Below, one piece after another: positions 16,751 through 28,304 of a stretch of DNA of 39,653 nucleotides. Position 1 is the stretch's first letter; each line of letters begins with the position of its first letter. Under the pieces are notes generated by a model. It saw only the letters and a list, made by a program, of their open reading frames with translations. It was not told where the DNA came from and made no database searches. Source of the stretch: Nemertoderma westbladi (taxonomy: Eukaryota > Xenacoelomorpha > Nemertodermatida > Nemertodermatidae); NCBI GenBank assembly GCA_032718475.1, contig JAUCBJ010008601.1, positions 1 through 39,653 of the forward strand. Direction: 5' to 3'. Made by a program: the position numbers and the translations under genes.

Positions 16751-19700
16751 ACTCTCTCCTAACCTAATGTCAAAGAACAAGATCATACGCAGGCTCAACT
16801 GCCGTGCACAAAAGCAGTGAAAGTCAACACTTATCCGCTTTGCCTGCAGGGTAAAGCTGGGTTTTGACAATTATATACTACCGGGGTTGTATTGTATAGT
16901 GCCTCATACGGTCTGAAAAGTTACATGAATAATCGTTTACCATTATAGATTTGTTTATAGAGAGAAAGTTATACATATATAATAAAATATATGGATTTGT
17001 ACAATTAAAAATGTACGACATTGTTATATTTATGTACAATAAATAGATCAACATTAGTACAAATAGGGTATAAAATAATACCTTTGGAAAACTGCACATC
17101 AGTCCAAGAAGAAATAAGCAGACAATACTACCTAGAAAAAATTAAAACGCACTGAGAGAAAATCATTTGGGAAACTAAACATACATGTTCCTCTAAATAG
17201 CAACACAGCGATGATAACAAGTCCTAATGCACACCGTAGCTGTATCTCATTACGAAACAAGGTAAACGTAGATTAGAGTTGAGGATATTAGGGCGTTCTC
17301 TCTTTCTCGAGGAATTCGACAGGAACCTAATGCTATATCCATATAGTTAGTGGAAAAGCAGGTGGATTGATACGCCCAACTTCCTTCCACGACAGTATAG
17401 TTGCCATAGGGGTAGGTAAATTCTACGCCAATAAATCTTTATTACGGTTGGTAGCCGCTCAATCAGCGATGACAAGGAGTTTATGGAGTTCTCTCGCAGC
17501 CTTCATGTTGTTCCTGGATCTCATCAGTTTCGATTCGCCCACACAAATTAATTCAACGGCAGCACAAACAAAGAATATTGATTCCGCGATATCGGATTCA
17601 AAGACTCAGTGAATGCAATTACCGCCTCCCCATCCCCCTCCCCATGTTGGGAGGATTTGACGTTTTTTAAGCCAATTAAGATAATAAATACGAAATTAGA
17701 AAAGGGCAGAGTAAATGCTAGATCGGATACGATTAATTCACTGGAGAGGAATTACGGCCCACAAAGGAAATTTTAAATTAAATTTCCGGAATCTTTGAAA
17801 CCTCACAGCAAGGATCGCTGTAGGGCGTAAGGAAAGATCCAAGGGATAGTGGGGTAGGTCTCCACAATCCAAAGATTATGGTTTGATGGAAGAAAACATG
17901 TTGTGCGAGCCTGCAATGAAATAAATATTGTTGTGTGGTACATGTGGTATGGGATATTGTATAAGGGAATATGTTATTCTCCAAAGTGAAACAGGAACGT
18001 GAGAGACACGAGATGATGCGGTGCACTCACTACATTCAAGTACCGTGATGCTATACTGAGTACAATTAATTCATGGGCCCTAAAAGTGCAAGCCAGGTGT
18101 GTCAGCTGTCAGGTAAGCGTGGTGCTGTGGTTTTGACAAGAAATAATTTAGAGTTTCATAACGGTATAAAAAGTACGTTAATTAGACAAGCCTTTGATAT
18201 AAATGGGAGTGATGACCTTTGTAACTTGACGTTTTAAGTCGGGGGATAATTACCGGTATTAAGTGAGAACAAATTTCCTAGTATTTCATTAACAGAATCA
18301 TGGGAATGAGTTCGACTCTACCCAATTAGGGAGTAAACCTTAGAAGACGACTGATTATACATACTTTACGAGATATAGAGGTATTAAGATCAATTACAGG
18401 GAATTAGTAATGTAAACAGGTAAAAAACTTGGCGTAAACACTAAAAACCTAAAATGTGTCACATCCAGTATCCACAATGCTTACAAATTATAATATATTA
18501 AATAAATATTAAATTATTTTTAGTAAGGCTTTTTACCAAGTATTATAACGGGGATAACTCGAATAGTGCAAGGACGCTATCATCGCTGTATTGTTGGTAT
18601 CGAATTTGATATTATACTTTTATGGGATACAATTAATTAAATAACGTAAAAATAATAAAGATCAGAACAAATTTGGATGGGAGAAAATGAGAAAGCAACG
18701 GAAAAGTTGAAAATATGAGTATTATAGAGGCCGGAATGAAAAAAAAATATATAATAAGATTAGGAATAGTAAACAATGAATAATGCATTGAAAAAATTAA
18801 TTACATTTACATACCGGTACATTTACTCTACAATACACACACAGATACATATTGTGTTCGTAATAATCTCGAGTCATATTACATGATAATTAGGATTCTA
18901 AAAACATATCAATCTCAATTGGCATCAAATAAAGATAGTAAATAATGTTGTACAACTTGTTTCGTACTTGGTATTTCCACAATTAAGAAAGAAGTCATCA
19001 GGGAATTCAGTAATATAAGTTTTCTTCAAGCAATTGGCTTGCGCAACTTACTTGGAGATATTGTCATTGATGTAGTTTTATATTGAGTACATTATGTTCG
19101 TTTGATGTTACTCTTAAGAGAACCATTGAAAGAAAATTAAATAATTTGAAAAAAGACAGGTTTGATTGGAGAACAATGAAGTCCGGATGGAGAGATGGTC
19201 GAGTTTAATAACGATCTTGACAGATCCCTAAGAAAAATATCACAATTATTAAATAAAACTCCCACGACAGAGCTTTTCTGGGAGAACTGTATTGCGCAAA
19301 TAGTTTTCTAAGGTAATTCATCGACTGTTTTAGTGTAAATTGATCAAAACTGCACCAATGACTTCGTTCTAAGTGTGCCACACCCTTCTTATGAGTGAAT
19401 AGTTGGAGTGGAGACAGGGGATGTGGATTTACCATGAGAACTACAGCTCTAGCAGTTAGTAGTCTCCTAATTACAATAAAACCAATTACGATGTAGACGT
19501 AAAGTACACAAGTGATTTCAGCATTTATATAAACAATTAGTTATTTATTTTCATTTTTTCTACCGTAAACAACAGGTATGACATAAGGCAACTTCTTAGC
19601 ACAACGCAGCGTGCGTTATAATACGATTGATTCCCAAGTTATCTAAAGGAGATGGCATCAATAAATTAAATATGCTTATTATTATCTCCAGAATGTAAAC

Positions 19701-20107
19701 ATAATGGATATTATCTTGTTAAACAAACGAAAACAAACAAAGACAATGTCAATAAACACCGATAAATAAATTAAAAAATACTTTCAGCCTCACTTTCTTA
19801 TCTAATAACTCCAAAGTTACAGAACTTTATTTAAATATACTATTTTAAGACGGGCTTGTGACACTATTAAAATTAAACTTCTAAACCCCTTCTAAAAACA
19901 CGATATAAATTTGAAAAAGCTATTTGCTGTAATTTGATTAAAAAATCTATAATTAAAAATGACACGATTTTTGCACTGGAACATTTAAAACTGGGAATGG
20001 CGTTGAAATCTATAGGCGACTGCGCTGTGACGTAACAAATACTGTATACCTAATGGTGTTACATCACTGCACCGTTTGTGTAAAATAACTAACTGCTACA
20101 CCGCTGG
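16751..20107. other. AT-rich non-coding region
   Basis: I see no supported gene or RNA in about 3.4 kb. A short plus frame at 17367-17612 has no recognisable domain. The stretch next to 20108 should contain the 3' UTR of the minus-strand RAPGEF gene. Confidence 0.45.
19826..19831 (-). promoter_or_regulatory. Possible polyadenylation signal of RAPGEF
   Basis: AATAAA on the minus strand (TTTATT on plus) lies about 280 bp beyond the RAPGEF stop codon. The hexamer is common in AT-rich DNA, so this is a weak call. Confidence 0.3.
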
Positions 20108-22714
20108 CTATTGGCGCGGTTGCTGTCGATTAGTTGAGTGACTCGCGCCGGAATGTTCCTCACCGCTACCACCAACACCGTGGACTTTCTTCCTCAGGGC
20201 GGTTTGATAGTCCGGGGGTTGGTTGAACCGAGGCGGTTGGTAGATGGCGCTAGTGTACACCGGCGGTGTTTCCGGTGAGAGTAAGGGCGGGGCACCGCGG
20301 GACGGGAGCGGTGGAGGTGTCGGCGAGTGGGGCGGCAGAGCGGCGCCGAACGCAGACAACGAGGAGTCCCCACTGCCGCGTCCGGAATCCGAGTTCCGGT
20401 TCGGATCCGATACCGAGTTGCCGCGTCCGGAAGGAGAGTTTCCGTGCCCGGATTCCGAGCTATGACTTGGGTCCGACACGACGCTGCATAAGGAACTCGC
20501 GCTGGTCGCTCTCTGCGGTTGGTACGAACCGTCGATACACGCCAACTCTTTCTTAGCGCTGAGACTCTTCGACGCGGAGAAGTTCTTCCTCCTCTTTAAG
20601 GAGTCGCCGCGATGAACCGCCGTGAGCGTTATATCGGGCGGGACAAGCGTCGTCGCGGTGGTAACGGCGAACCGCGCCGGGGCGGAGAACTTGTGGAGTC
20701 GGAGGTGCGACTGGGGGCCGCCGGTGGCCTCCGAGAGCGCGAGGAGTTTACGCAGGGCCGCGGGGGAGTTGACGCCGAAGCGAGCGGGCTTCCCGCCCGG
20801 GATACCGAGGGAGCCGGCGGAGGGCGTCGACACGAGAACGCGTCGGCTGGGGGACGGGACGCGCTGTCGGTTGGGCGAGCGACGGGCGTCCGCCGCACCC
20901 ACCGAGGACGACTTCGTCGGTGCCGAATGCGGCTCGCAAGCCACGGACATCGCGGTTAGTTTACTCTCGTCTATAATCACTGACTCCCCGACGTTCACTA
21001 AATATTGCTCGACCTTCTTGGTCATTACCGACTCCTCGTAGATCCTCCTCGGGTTCACCGCCGTCGATATCCGTCGCTGTTTCTTCGTCTTCGTCGCCCC
21101 GCCAGGGTTCATCAACATCGCCGACGACGATGATTTATTCTTCAACGCCGGCGGATGTTTGTGTCCGGATTGTCCGGGGTCGCTCGGACGCACGAGATTA
21201 CGGTTCGCGTCCCCCGAACCCAACCGGATGATCCCTCTAATCTCTTTCGCTATCGTCCGCAGTTTCTCGAAGTTTACCAACTCGTCTACGAACGATTTAT
21301 TCCCAAGATGAAGGAAAGTTAAATCTTTCTTTACGACGGGGAAGAAAGGCAACAGCGGGATCTGGTTGATTTCCGAGGACATTAGATTCCGGTACTTGTA
21401 CATATTCCGGGAGGGATCCATGATTCCGCTCAGGTCCTGGTAGACCTTGAGGTACTTGGAGGGAATTCTATCCCAAGTCGCCTTCAACCTGCCCACCGCG
21501 CTGTGCCCCAAACCGCACAGAATCGCGAACATCGCATTGTAGTTCCTACAATCCTTGGAGTGTCTGGCGATCTTAATGAATCGTTTAATCAGTTTGACCC
21601 GTTTTAGTAAAGTCGTCTCTTGACAAATCTCGGTAACCACCCAAAACGTCTCGAGATTCACAATCTCCTCAAACTGTTTGAGGTTTTTAGTGGAACCGCG
21701 ATTCAGTTCGAATAAATCTAAGATGAACTCTGATGATTCGATGTTCCTGAATAACTGCAGGTCTCGTAAGGTCAGCTGATTGGCGACTTCGTGACATTTC
21801 AACTGGAGGAGGTTAATGTTACTTTCCTTATGCAACTCGGGTGCGGTTTCATCGGATACGAGGGTTTCCGTAAGCGAGTTGCTCTTCAGGTAGTAGCGCG
21901 AACTCAGAGGCAGACGTTTCGCGAGGTCCGTCAGATGATCCGGCAAGCGCCGCTGTTTGATAACCCCGAGGGAATCCACGTTCACTTCGCACAGGGAGAA
22001 GGAAGATTCCGGCTCGGTGAGACCGAACTCTGCGACCCCCAAGTCGACGAGCTGCCGAGCCGTGTACGTCGAGTTCACGAGGATGAACTTGTGAGTTTGA
22101 TCGGATTTATAGAGTTTGATGACCTGATCGCAGACGGAATCCTCCCCGGGTTGACCCGATTGGGCGGACACCGGGTGGAGGGACTGCGGGTTGAGTAGGT
22201 CGGGGTTGGACGAGCTGAGGAGACGAGAGTGGAGGAGTTGGGAGGAGGGAGGGGATTCCGAGTCGAAGGAGGCGAACTGGGAGCCGCGTCGTACGGAGGC
22301 TCCGGCCGAGGGTGGCATGAAGGAGAACCGCTGCATCATCTTTCTGAGTCGCGACGCGCCCCCGGAGCGATCCGGATCCGTGGCGGATTCAGCGTTGAGT
22401 TTGACGCGGTTGGCGTCGACCTCGGCGACGTCCGGCACCGAGAACCGCGACTCGGTAGACGGACGAGCGGGGCGAGGGGATGCGGACGAGGTGAGGAGCT
22501 CCTTGAAGCCGACTACGTTGAATCGGACCGTGAGCGCCAGGTGGGTAGAGTTCCTGAGTGTAGTGAGCGCCCGGGACAGCTGGATATGTTGGAAGGACTG
22601 ACCGTTTACTTCGAGGACTTGGTCCCCTCGTCGCAGACCCAGATTCTCGGCACGAGATCCGCGTTCAACCTTAGAGACAAATATACCGAAACCCCGGTCC
22701 CAACCACCGGTTAC
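20108..22714 (-). CDS. RAPGEF2: Rap guanine nucleotide exchange factor (PDZ-GEF), exon 2: PDZ, RA and catalytic RasGEF domains
   Basis: This is the 3' coding exon of a RAPGEF2/6-type exchange factor, which loads GTP on Rap1/Rap2 at membranes and junctions. The exon starts after acceptor TTTCCTAG at 22715 in phase 0; the preceding exon ends at 28305. Numbering from the joined protein: PDZ about 527-608 (GFGIFVSKVERGS, GLRRGDQVLEVNG, FKELLT); RA about 719-803 (DQVIKLYKSDQTHKFILV); CDC25-type GEF about 822-1020 (LTLRDLQLFRNI, RNYNAMFAILCGL, PLLPFFPVVKKDLTFLHLGN). A long Ser/Pro-rich tail follows, with a PPDY motif near the end (PPxY, a WW/NEDD4-type ligand in vertebrate RAPGEF2). It ends QPRQ, without the PDZ-binding end (VSAV) I recall for vertebrate RAPGEF2. 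The whole C-terminal two thirds is in one GC-rich exon. Orthology to RAPGEF2 versus RAPGEF6 cannot be resolved. Confidence 0.95.
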   Translation of the reverse strand, partial: VTGGWDRGFGIFVSKVERGSRAENLGLRRGDQVLEVNGQSFQHIQLSRALTTLRNSTHLALTVRFNVVGFKELLTSSASPRPARPSTESRFSVPDVAEVDANRVKLNAESATDPDRSGGASRLRKMMQRFSFMPPSAGASVRRGSQFASFDSESPPSSQLLHSRLLSSSNPDLLNPQSLHPVSAQSGQPGEDSVCDQVIKLYKSDQTHKFILVNSTYTARQLVDLGVAEFGLTEPESSFSLCEVNVDSLGVIKQRRLPDHLTDLAKRLPLSSRYYLKSNSLTETLVSDETAPELHKESNINLLQLKCHEVANQLTLRDLQLFRNIESSEFILDLFELNRGSTKNLKQFEEIVNLETFWVVTEICQETTLLKRVKLIKRFIKIARHSKDCRNYNAMFAILCGLGHSAVGRLKATWDRIPSKYLKVYQDLSGIMDPSRNMYKYRNLMSSEINQIPLLPFFPVVKKDLTFLHLGNKSFVDELVNFEKLRTIAKEIRGIIRLGSGDANRNLVRPSDPGQSGHKHPPALKNKSSSSAMLMNPGGATKTKKQRRISTAVNPRRIYEESVMTKKVEQYLVNVGESVIIDESKLTAMSVACEPHSAPTKSSSVGAADARRSPNRQRVPSPSRRVLVSTPSAGSLGIPGGKPARFGVNSPAALRKLLALSEATGGPQSHLRLHKFSAPARFAVTTATTLVPPDITLTAVHRGDSLKRRKNFSASKSLSAKKELACIDGSYQPQRATSASSLCSVVSDPSHSSESGHGNSPSGRGNSVSDPNRNSDSGRGSGDSSLSAFGAALPPHSPTPPPLPSRGAPPLLSPETPPVYTSAIYQPPRFNQPPDYQTALRKKVHGVGGSGEEHSGASHSTNRQQPRQ

Positions 22715-24742
22715 CTAGGAAACAATTAATTATAAATAAATAATTATGTTGAAAAGGCTTAAATAACAAATGCGCCATTATTGATAATAGTAATCTACAG
22801 AGCGCTTTTGCAAAAGGTACAGTGATCAACGCGCTTAGAAAATAATGCAAGATAACTGAGATTAGAATAGAGATAAGTGAACATGAACAACATGAACATA
22901 GAGATAACTGAAAAAAGTATCTTTATTATCACATATTAGAATATTCCAACATTTTCTCAGCCGAATATTCAAATAGATTATAACTACCGGTACCCTCAGA
23001 CACACATAATTATAAACACAGCTAGACGTTCGTGGATTACTCGAGGTTGCCTTAGGGTAATGTTTGCCACCATCATTGAGCTACATCCGGTAAGGAAACT
23101 AAATAGCCAGTCGGCTTAAATTTAATTACATGTCGATAATTGGATTTCGAAAAGAAAGTTAATTATATTGTGTGAAATAAAGGAAATATATTACTGTCAG
23201 ACGTGCAAATCCAACCGGTGGATTATAAAAGAGTTGATTGAGGTTCAACGGAAATATATTAGATACGTAGAAACGGATCATTCTGATTACACACACCGTA
23301 ACTGCTGTCTTTATTAGAGTTCATATGATAAAGGGCACCGTAACTTACAGTTCCAATTTCGACGGAATAGTCCTGTTGTTTAAGCAACCACAGCCACACG
23401 ATACACCGCCATTACTATGGGCATAGCAAAAAAATACACAAATACGTTGATTCATACAGAGGTGTTAGTTGTTTAAATTCAATCTCATATCAAATTGATA
23501 AGAACTCCGGACAGTAAAGGATTACATCTATCTAGTAACTTTTGTATCGTATGTTTCGACTAAATGGCCGATTGTGGTTCTAATGAACCCATATATATTG
23601 AAGTTGTCATCTTACAGAAGCCTTTTTTAGCCTATTTTACAGCGCTTGCCGATTATAAAACCAATGCTTGAATTTTGGTTCACATTGAAAGTTAATATAT
23701 AGGTACCGGTATCTAACTGAACAAAATCGACAATAATCTCTCTTGACTAATTTTCATAACCTAAAACTATATGGAAAGATGGCATCACTAAATTAATAAT
23801 TAACAACTAGTTTATCGCAAAATAAACGTAAAACTGATAGCGATATTTTATATTCATCCGCATCACTTACAACTTATTGGGAATAATCTCGAATATTTTA
23901 GTACTCTTACTCTCATGGATTTATTTACTTCCTGACTTACTTACTTTTGGGTTAACCAAATTGTGTTTGATTGTAATGATAATTTCTGATTAGTGATGTT
24001 GAAAGCCTTCATATTGTAACTGACAAGGTAGTACTAGTAATAGTGCTTCACATTACAACCTCATTACCATGAACTGCTCTATTACTATTACACAGTCAAG
24101 GCACTACATGTAATTATGAAACCCTCACTCAACCCCAATTAATCGACTCGTTCTTAAAGTTGTGACCCACCAACTACACTGCGAAGTAAGCTGTAGTAGT
24201 TACCTACCAAAATTGGTTGTCACACATAAAATATGCAAGAGTAAATAAATCCTGTTGGATATTAGATAAACTCCACAATATTGTTTCACTAACATACTTT
24301 GGCAGATATATTAATCCTCCCATAGCAAACGCTCCGACTCTGAAGTAAAAATCACGTACAACTACATCCCCAAGGGGATAACAAACTCCTCATCTGACCG
24401 AATAACAAGCTACTTCGCATATAACCATATAGAGATCAATGGCACACACGTGATTATCTCTGTACGTAACTCGAACTTTACTACCCATTACACGCACTTT
24501 CTGGATGCTAACCAGGTTTCTTTATATCCAAAATTCACCGAACGTCTTCCCAAAAGAGTTTACAATGCCTCAAAGCTACTAATTGGAATTACATTCGTAA
24601 TAAATCCATTCAAAAAATATCTTACAAGATTTAGCAAAATAATGCAAATCACCACAGAAGCTACTAACTTTAGCACATCTCAATTCCAGAGTGTTAAATT
24701 AATTTCCTACCTATTTCCTGACATCAGTTGGAGTGATCTCAG

Positions 24743-24767
24743 CCCCCCCCCCCCCCCCCCCCCCCCC
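24743..24767. repeat. Poly(C) run of 25
   Basis: An uninterrupted C homopolymer in the RAPGEF intron, the longest of several in the window. It encodes a spurious proline run on plus. Confidence 0.9.
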
Positions 24768-25736
24768 TCCCGAAATACACTGAGATTTTCAGTGTAAAAG
24801 TAATTCCTCGATAAAAATTGCCCAAGGCTTGACCTATTTGAACAACAGCCTGTCAGCTATCGCCATATATAATACTGCACGGTCACTATATCCACAACGC
24901 ACCATATTGTTATGCACATAAGTTCAGCCCCTCGGTCATTTTCCTTCTAGCCCAGTCGGTGTACAACTCGAATTAATATTGATAGCTTTTCCATTGTATA
25001 CCGCGCCAGACTGCACATACCATATTCCGCTCACGTCCATAAATATATCCTAACATGTGCACAAATACTCGAGCTGAATATTTATTTATTTGTACTTCCC
25101 TCATGTTTCACTCTAACATACTTGAGGCCGATAGGTCCGCTGTTCGAGATAGGGTATGCAACTTTAGAATGCCTGTTCAATATAGATGGACTAGATGGGA
25201 GAATAAGTGTCAGTGGCTGAACTGGTTAGCTTTACTGATGAGGTCTGATAGGTTGAAACATACGTACCGGACCGGTATCAGTGCTGGTTCAACCCCCAGT
25301 GACGTGCTTCCTCATTTTTTCAATTTCTGGACAAAACCTTTATATTACATCATGTGCACAATAATATGCACGTGAGAGAACGTGAACACCTGAAGCACCC
25401 CGAAGGATCCTCACCCATACTTTCTTGAACTCTAGAACTACCCATTCCATATTCATATATCGCTGACTGTATAGAATCGAACCTTCCCGAACATATGCAA
25501 AGTGACTCACCATCTACCATCAAACAATAAATGTTTGCCTTTACCTCAAAAAACTTTGTTTATAATTGTAATCATGCCGGCCCCTAAACTTCCAAAAGTA
25601 TTTACCGGTATATCTTATCGATTTTATCCTTTGTTGAATGCAAAAAATTCAGTATTATTTAGGGATAATTATTTTAAATTATCTTACTGGTAAATAAATC
25701 AGTGACTTAAATGATGATTTAATCAATAATTTATGA

Positions 25737-25770
25737 AAAAAAAAAATTTAAAAAAAAAAAAAAAAAAAAT
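25737..25770. repeat. Poly(A)-rich tract
   Basis: Two A runs broken by TTT, the second about 20 long. It could be the tail of an old plus-oriented retroinsertion, but no upstream body is recognisable. Confidence 0.7.
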
Positions 25771-25825
25771 GATTTTTATTGTCGATCGATGATTATACTT
25801 AATTGAGGGTTCGTAATTGAGTGGA

Positions 25826-25846
25826 CTATGAGGAGTATCCTCATAG
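25826..25846. repeat. Short perfect hairpin
   Basis: CTATGAGGA and TCCTCATAG pair around a 3-base loop (GTA). It lies 60 bp before a 16-bp tandem array. No terminator-like role is implied in this eukaryotic context. Confidence 0.65.
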
Positions 25847-25905
25847 TGGACTAGCCTCAGTAAACACCCTAACACTCGGGTCCCCAATGCGACAAGGTGA
25901 GCTGA

Positions 25906-25968
25906 CTGCCTTGGCAGAACTCTGCCTTGGCAGAACTCTGCCTTGGCAGAACTCTGCCTTGGCGAACT
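25906..25968. repeat. 16-bp tandem repeat, four copies
   Basis: CTGCCTTGGCAGAACT repeats four times, the last copy missing one base. Each unit contains a small inverted repeat (TGCC..GGCA), so the array can form successive hairpins. Confidence 0.88.
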
Positions 25969-26573
25969 CTTGAAAGCTGCCTGAGCAATCATAACTTGAA
26001 CAAAATTTGCAAGGCATATTTTACCCAAATTCATGTTATGTTGCTTCACAACAATTTTATCTTAAATCAAATGGTAACTTTGTTCTCTAAGAAAAGAGCT
26101 TTCGAATGAGCCTAAAACGAACTTCGTACGACCACTAGAACTGGAGATTATACATTTTGAAGATCTCCGATGACCGATAAGTCTATTCCGTGTAATCCCG
26201 CAAAGACCGCAAGTCGCTTATTCGAGTCCCATCTTCATTCCGGAGACTTGAAGTTGTCTTATAAACTGAAACGTAGGTCCAATAATCATAAAAAAATACC
26301 TTCTCAACTAAAATTTTGTGCTCTTTCTCGTGGAGACATCCAATTGGCGCCAATGAGCACAGAAATTTGCAGAAATTGAATGCAAACCCAAACTTCATCG
26401 CCTTTACCGATATCGCGATATATCGGAGCCAGTATCTTCTATCCATGATAGCTCGAAAACTAAGCAAGATATGGGAAAACGGTTTCCATATTTGGATACA
26501 GCATGAAATTCTGCATCAGATAGGATATGTTTCAAAAATTCGTCTTTTTGGTCAGAAAATGCGCTACCCCCCC

Positions 26574-28097
26574 CTTAAGACCAATCGTGCCAGTGGAGTA
26601 GATGGTGTTACCCCTGAGGTCTTTAAAATACCTGAGTGTTTAAAGCTCATCTATCCCATCATAGTAGACATGTACCGAACAACAAGAGTCCCACAAGAAA
26701 TGAAAACAAATAAGTTGGTGCCAGTTCCCAAGAAGGGCAACCTAACACTCTATGGTTCTTTTCGGGGAATCTCATTGATCTCGATTGCTGCAAAGCTATA
26801 CAATAGAATTCTATTAAATCGCATCAGGGATCCCATTGAGAGACTGCTCCGTGGAAATCAGAATGGGTTCCGTAAAGGTCGTGGGACCATGGAACCCATT
26901 TTGGCACTTAGAAGGATAATAGAAAGGTTATCAAAAAAGAAAGACAGGCATCTGGCTGTTATCTTTGTTGACTTCTTCGGGGCCTTTGATTCAGTCTCTC
27001 GTTCACTTATGTTCAGCATACTTTCATTATATGGGATTCCTGATGAAATTATTGCAGCAATCAGATCAGTATACGATGGTTCGACAACATTTGTGTCTAC
27101 TGTTGATGGTGACACAGAACCATTCGACGAAGTATTATGGAGAGTCCTCCAAGGAGACACACTTGCACCATTCTTGTTCATAATTGTGGTTGACTATGTT
27201 CTACGCATGTCCTTAGATCATCATAATGATGATGGGGTGATGATAACTCCACCAACTGGCTGCAGAAGTCGAGGAAATCCTGCCAAGTACCTAACTGATC
27301 TAGACTTTGCTGATGACTTAGGAGTACTCTCAGAATCACTACAGGGAGCCCAACGGCTCCTCAGCTCATTAGAACATGCTGCTTCTAGTGTTGGTCTTTT
27401 TATTAACTCCAGAAAGACCAAAATTTTGACAGTTAACTTTGAAAGTCCTCATCAAGTCTCTTATCGGATGAGCATAAGCACAAAGGATGGTATGCTTGAG
27501 CATGTGGACGACTTCTGTTACCTGGGATCATGGATCCGGAAGTCAGGTGAGGACCTTCGAATACGTAAGGGAAAGGCATGGGCAGCCTTGAATAGGCTTT
27601 CCAGGATTTGGAAGTCATCGAGAATTAATAGGAAACTTAAGGTCCGATTATTTAGAGCAGCAGTAGTTCCAATACTCCTCTATGAGAGTCCATGCTGGGC
27701 TCTAACTGCTGAGGACACCAAATCTCTGGATGGCACATTCACAAGAATGCTACACCGGGTTCATTGTGTCAAGTACAATGCACACAACTCCAACCAGACA
27801 CTATATAACATTGGAGGTGTTTCATTGGTTCCCCCAAACTTGACACTAGAACAAAATCGCCTCCGCTTTGCAGGACATTGCTTTTGCCGTGAGGAACAGC
27901 CAGTGCATAATCTTGTACTTTGGCACCCTCATGGAGTGAATAAGCATGGTGGACAGCCCATGAGACGCATCTTGACGTTCTTGAGACGCATCTTAAAGGA
28001 CACTGGCCTTGAAGATGCGGATGATCTAGCAAATGTCATGGGTGATAGGGAGTTGTGGCGGCGTAATTTTGTCGACAAGCCGGTACAGCATTCTTAA
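26574..28097 (+). CDS. LINE reverse transcriptase, truncated open frame
   Basis: About 507 residues of a non-LTR RT, from TNRASGVDGVTPEVFKIPEC to a stop at 28097. Motifs in order: FRGISLISIAAKLYNRILLN; GNQNGFRKGRGTMEPI; palm motif A FVDFFGAFDSVSRS (the usual Lys before AFDS is Gly here); VLQGDTLAPFLFIIV; catalytic FADD in LDFADDLGVLSES; then thumb/C-terminal LEQNRLRFAGHCF and GDRELWRRNF. This fits the RTE-like group often annotated from invertebrate genomes. The upstream ATG at 26316 adds about 85 unrelated residues and should not be used. Relative to copy 2 it carries a one-codon insertion near 27127 and a 12-bp duplication near 27970. It is probably dead for lack of an endonuclease. Confidence 0.85.
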   Translation, partial: LKTNRASGVDGVTPEVFKIPECLKLIYPIIVDMYRTTRVPQEMKTNKLVPVPKKGNLTLYGSFRGISLISIAAKLYNRILLNRIRDPIERLLRGNQNGFRKGRGTMEPILALRRIIERLSKKKDRHLAVIFVDFFGAFDSVSRSLMFSILSLYGIPDEIIAAIRSVYDGSTTFVSTVDGDTEPFDEVLWRVLQGDTLAPFLFIIVVDYVLRMSLDHHNDDGVMITPPTGCRSRGNPAKYLTDLDFADDLGVLSESLQGAQRLLSSLEHAASSVGLFINSRKTKILTVNFESPHQVSYRMSISTKDGMLEHVDDFCYLGSWIRKSGEDLRIRKGKAWAALNRLSRIWKSSRINRKLKVRLFRAAVVPILLYESPCWALTAEDTKSLDGTFTRMLHRVHCVKYNAHNSNQTLYNIGGVSLVPPNLTLEQNRLRFAGHCFCREEQPVHNLVLWHPHGVNKHGGQPMRRILTFLRRILKDTGLEDADDLANVMGDRELWRRNFVDKPVQHS

Positions 28098-28151
28098 AAA
28101 TGCAGCTGCAATGCAGCATGCCGATCCTAGTAGTAGTAGTAGTAGTAGTAG
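26574..28151 (+). mobile_element. 5'-truncated LINE (non-LTR retrotransposon), copy 1, antisense in RAPGEF intron
   Basis: Homology to the second copy (37683-39653) starts at about 26574 and runs to a (TAG)n tail at 28126-28151. The endonuclease and the first part of the RT are missing, as expected from incomplete reverse transcription. No unambiguous target duplication was found. The element ends about 150 bp from the RAPGEF splice donor. Confidence 0.9.
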
Positions 28152-28304
28152 GGTTTGTAATATTACTGTAACATGGACATCACTTGTAGCAGGATAAAAT
28201 TACACAACAACATTATTATGAGGCACATCAAAGAGTACAGACCGGGGTGGGAAAATAGATACGGTATCCAAAGAATAGCTAATTAAGGTAAAGGTTTTAC
28301 TCAC

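Larger units (their letters stand above)
22715..28304 (-). other. RAPGEF2: RAPGEF intron, 5.6 kb, phase 0
   Basis: Donor TCT|GTGAGT (complement of ACTCAC at 28299-28304) and acceptor TTTCCTAG|GTA. It separates the REM domain from the PDZ domain. Joining the flanking exons gives LLRFS then VTGGWDRGFG, which lines up with human RAPGEF2 without a gap, so no exon is missing. Contents: AT-rich sequence, a poly(C) run, a 16-bp tandem repeat and an antisense LINE at 26574-28151. No other gene is seen between 22715 and 26573. Confidence 0.88.

Noticed and set aside
17367-17612. 81-codon plus frame with a hydrophobic middle
   Set aside because: No domain, no splice context, no neighbouring coding signal; chance frame.
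20244-22729. Several plus-strand frames up to 166 codons inside RAPGEF exon 2
   Set aside because: Antisense shadows of a GC-rich exon whose minus-strand translation is clearly conserved.
24450-24797. 115-codon plus frame ending in a proline run
   Set aside because: It lies in the RAPGEF intron and the prolines come from the poly(C) tract. No coding bias.
26316-26573. N-terminal 85 residues of the plus-strand frame preceding LINE copy 1
   Set aside because: Homology to the second LINE copy begins only at about 26574. The upstream part is intronic host sequence that happens to be open.
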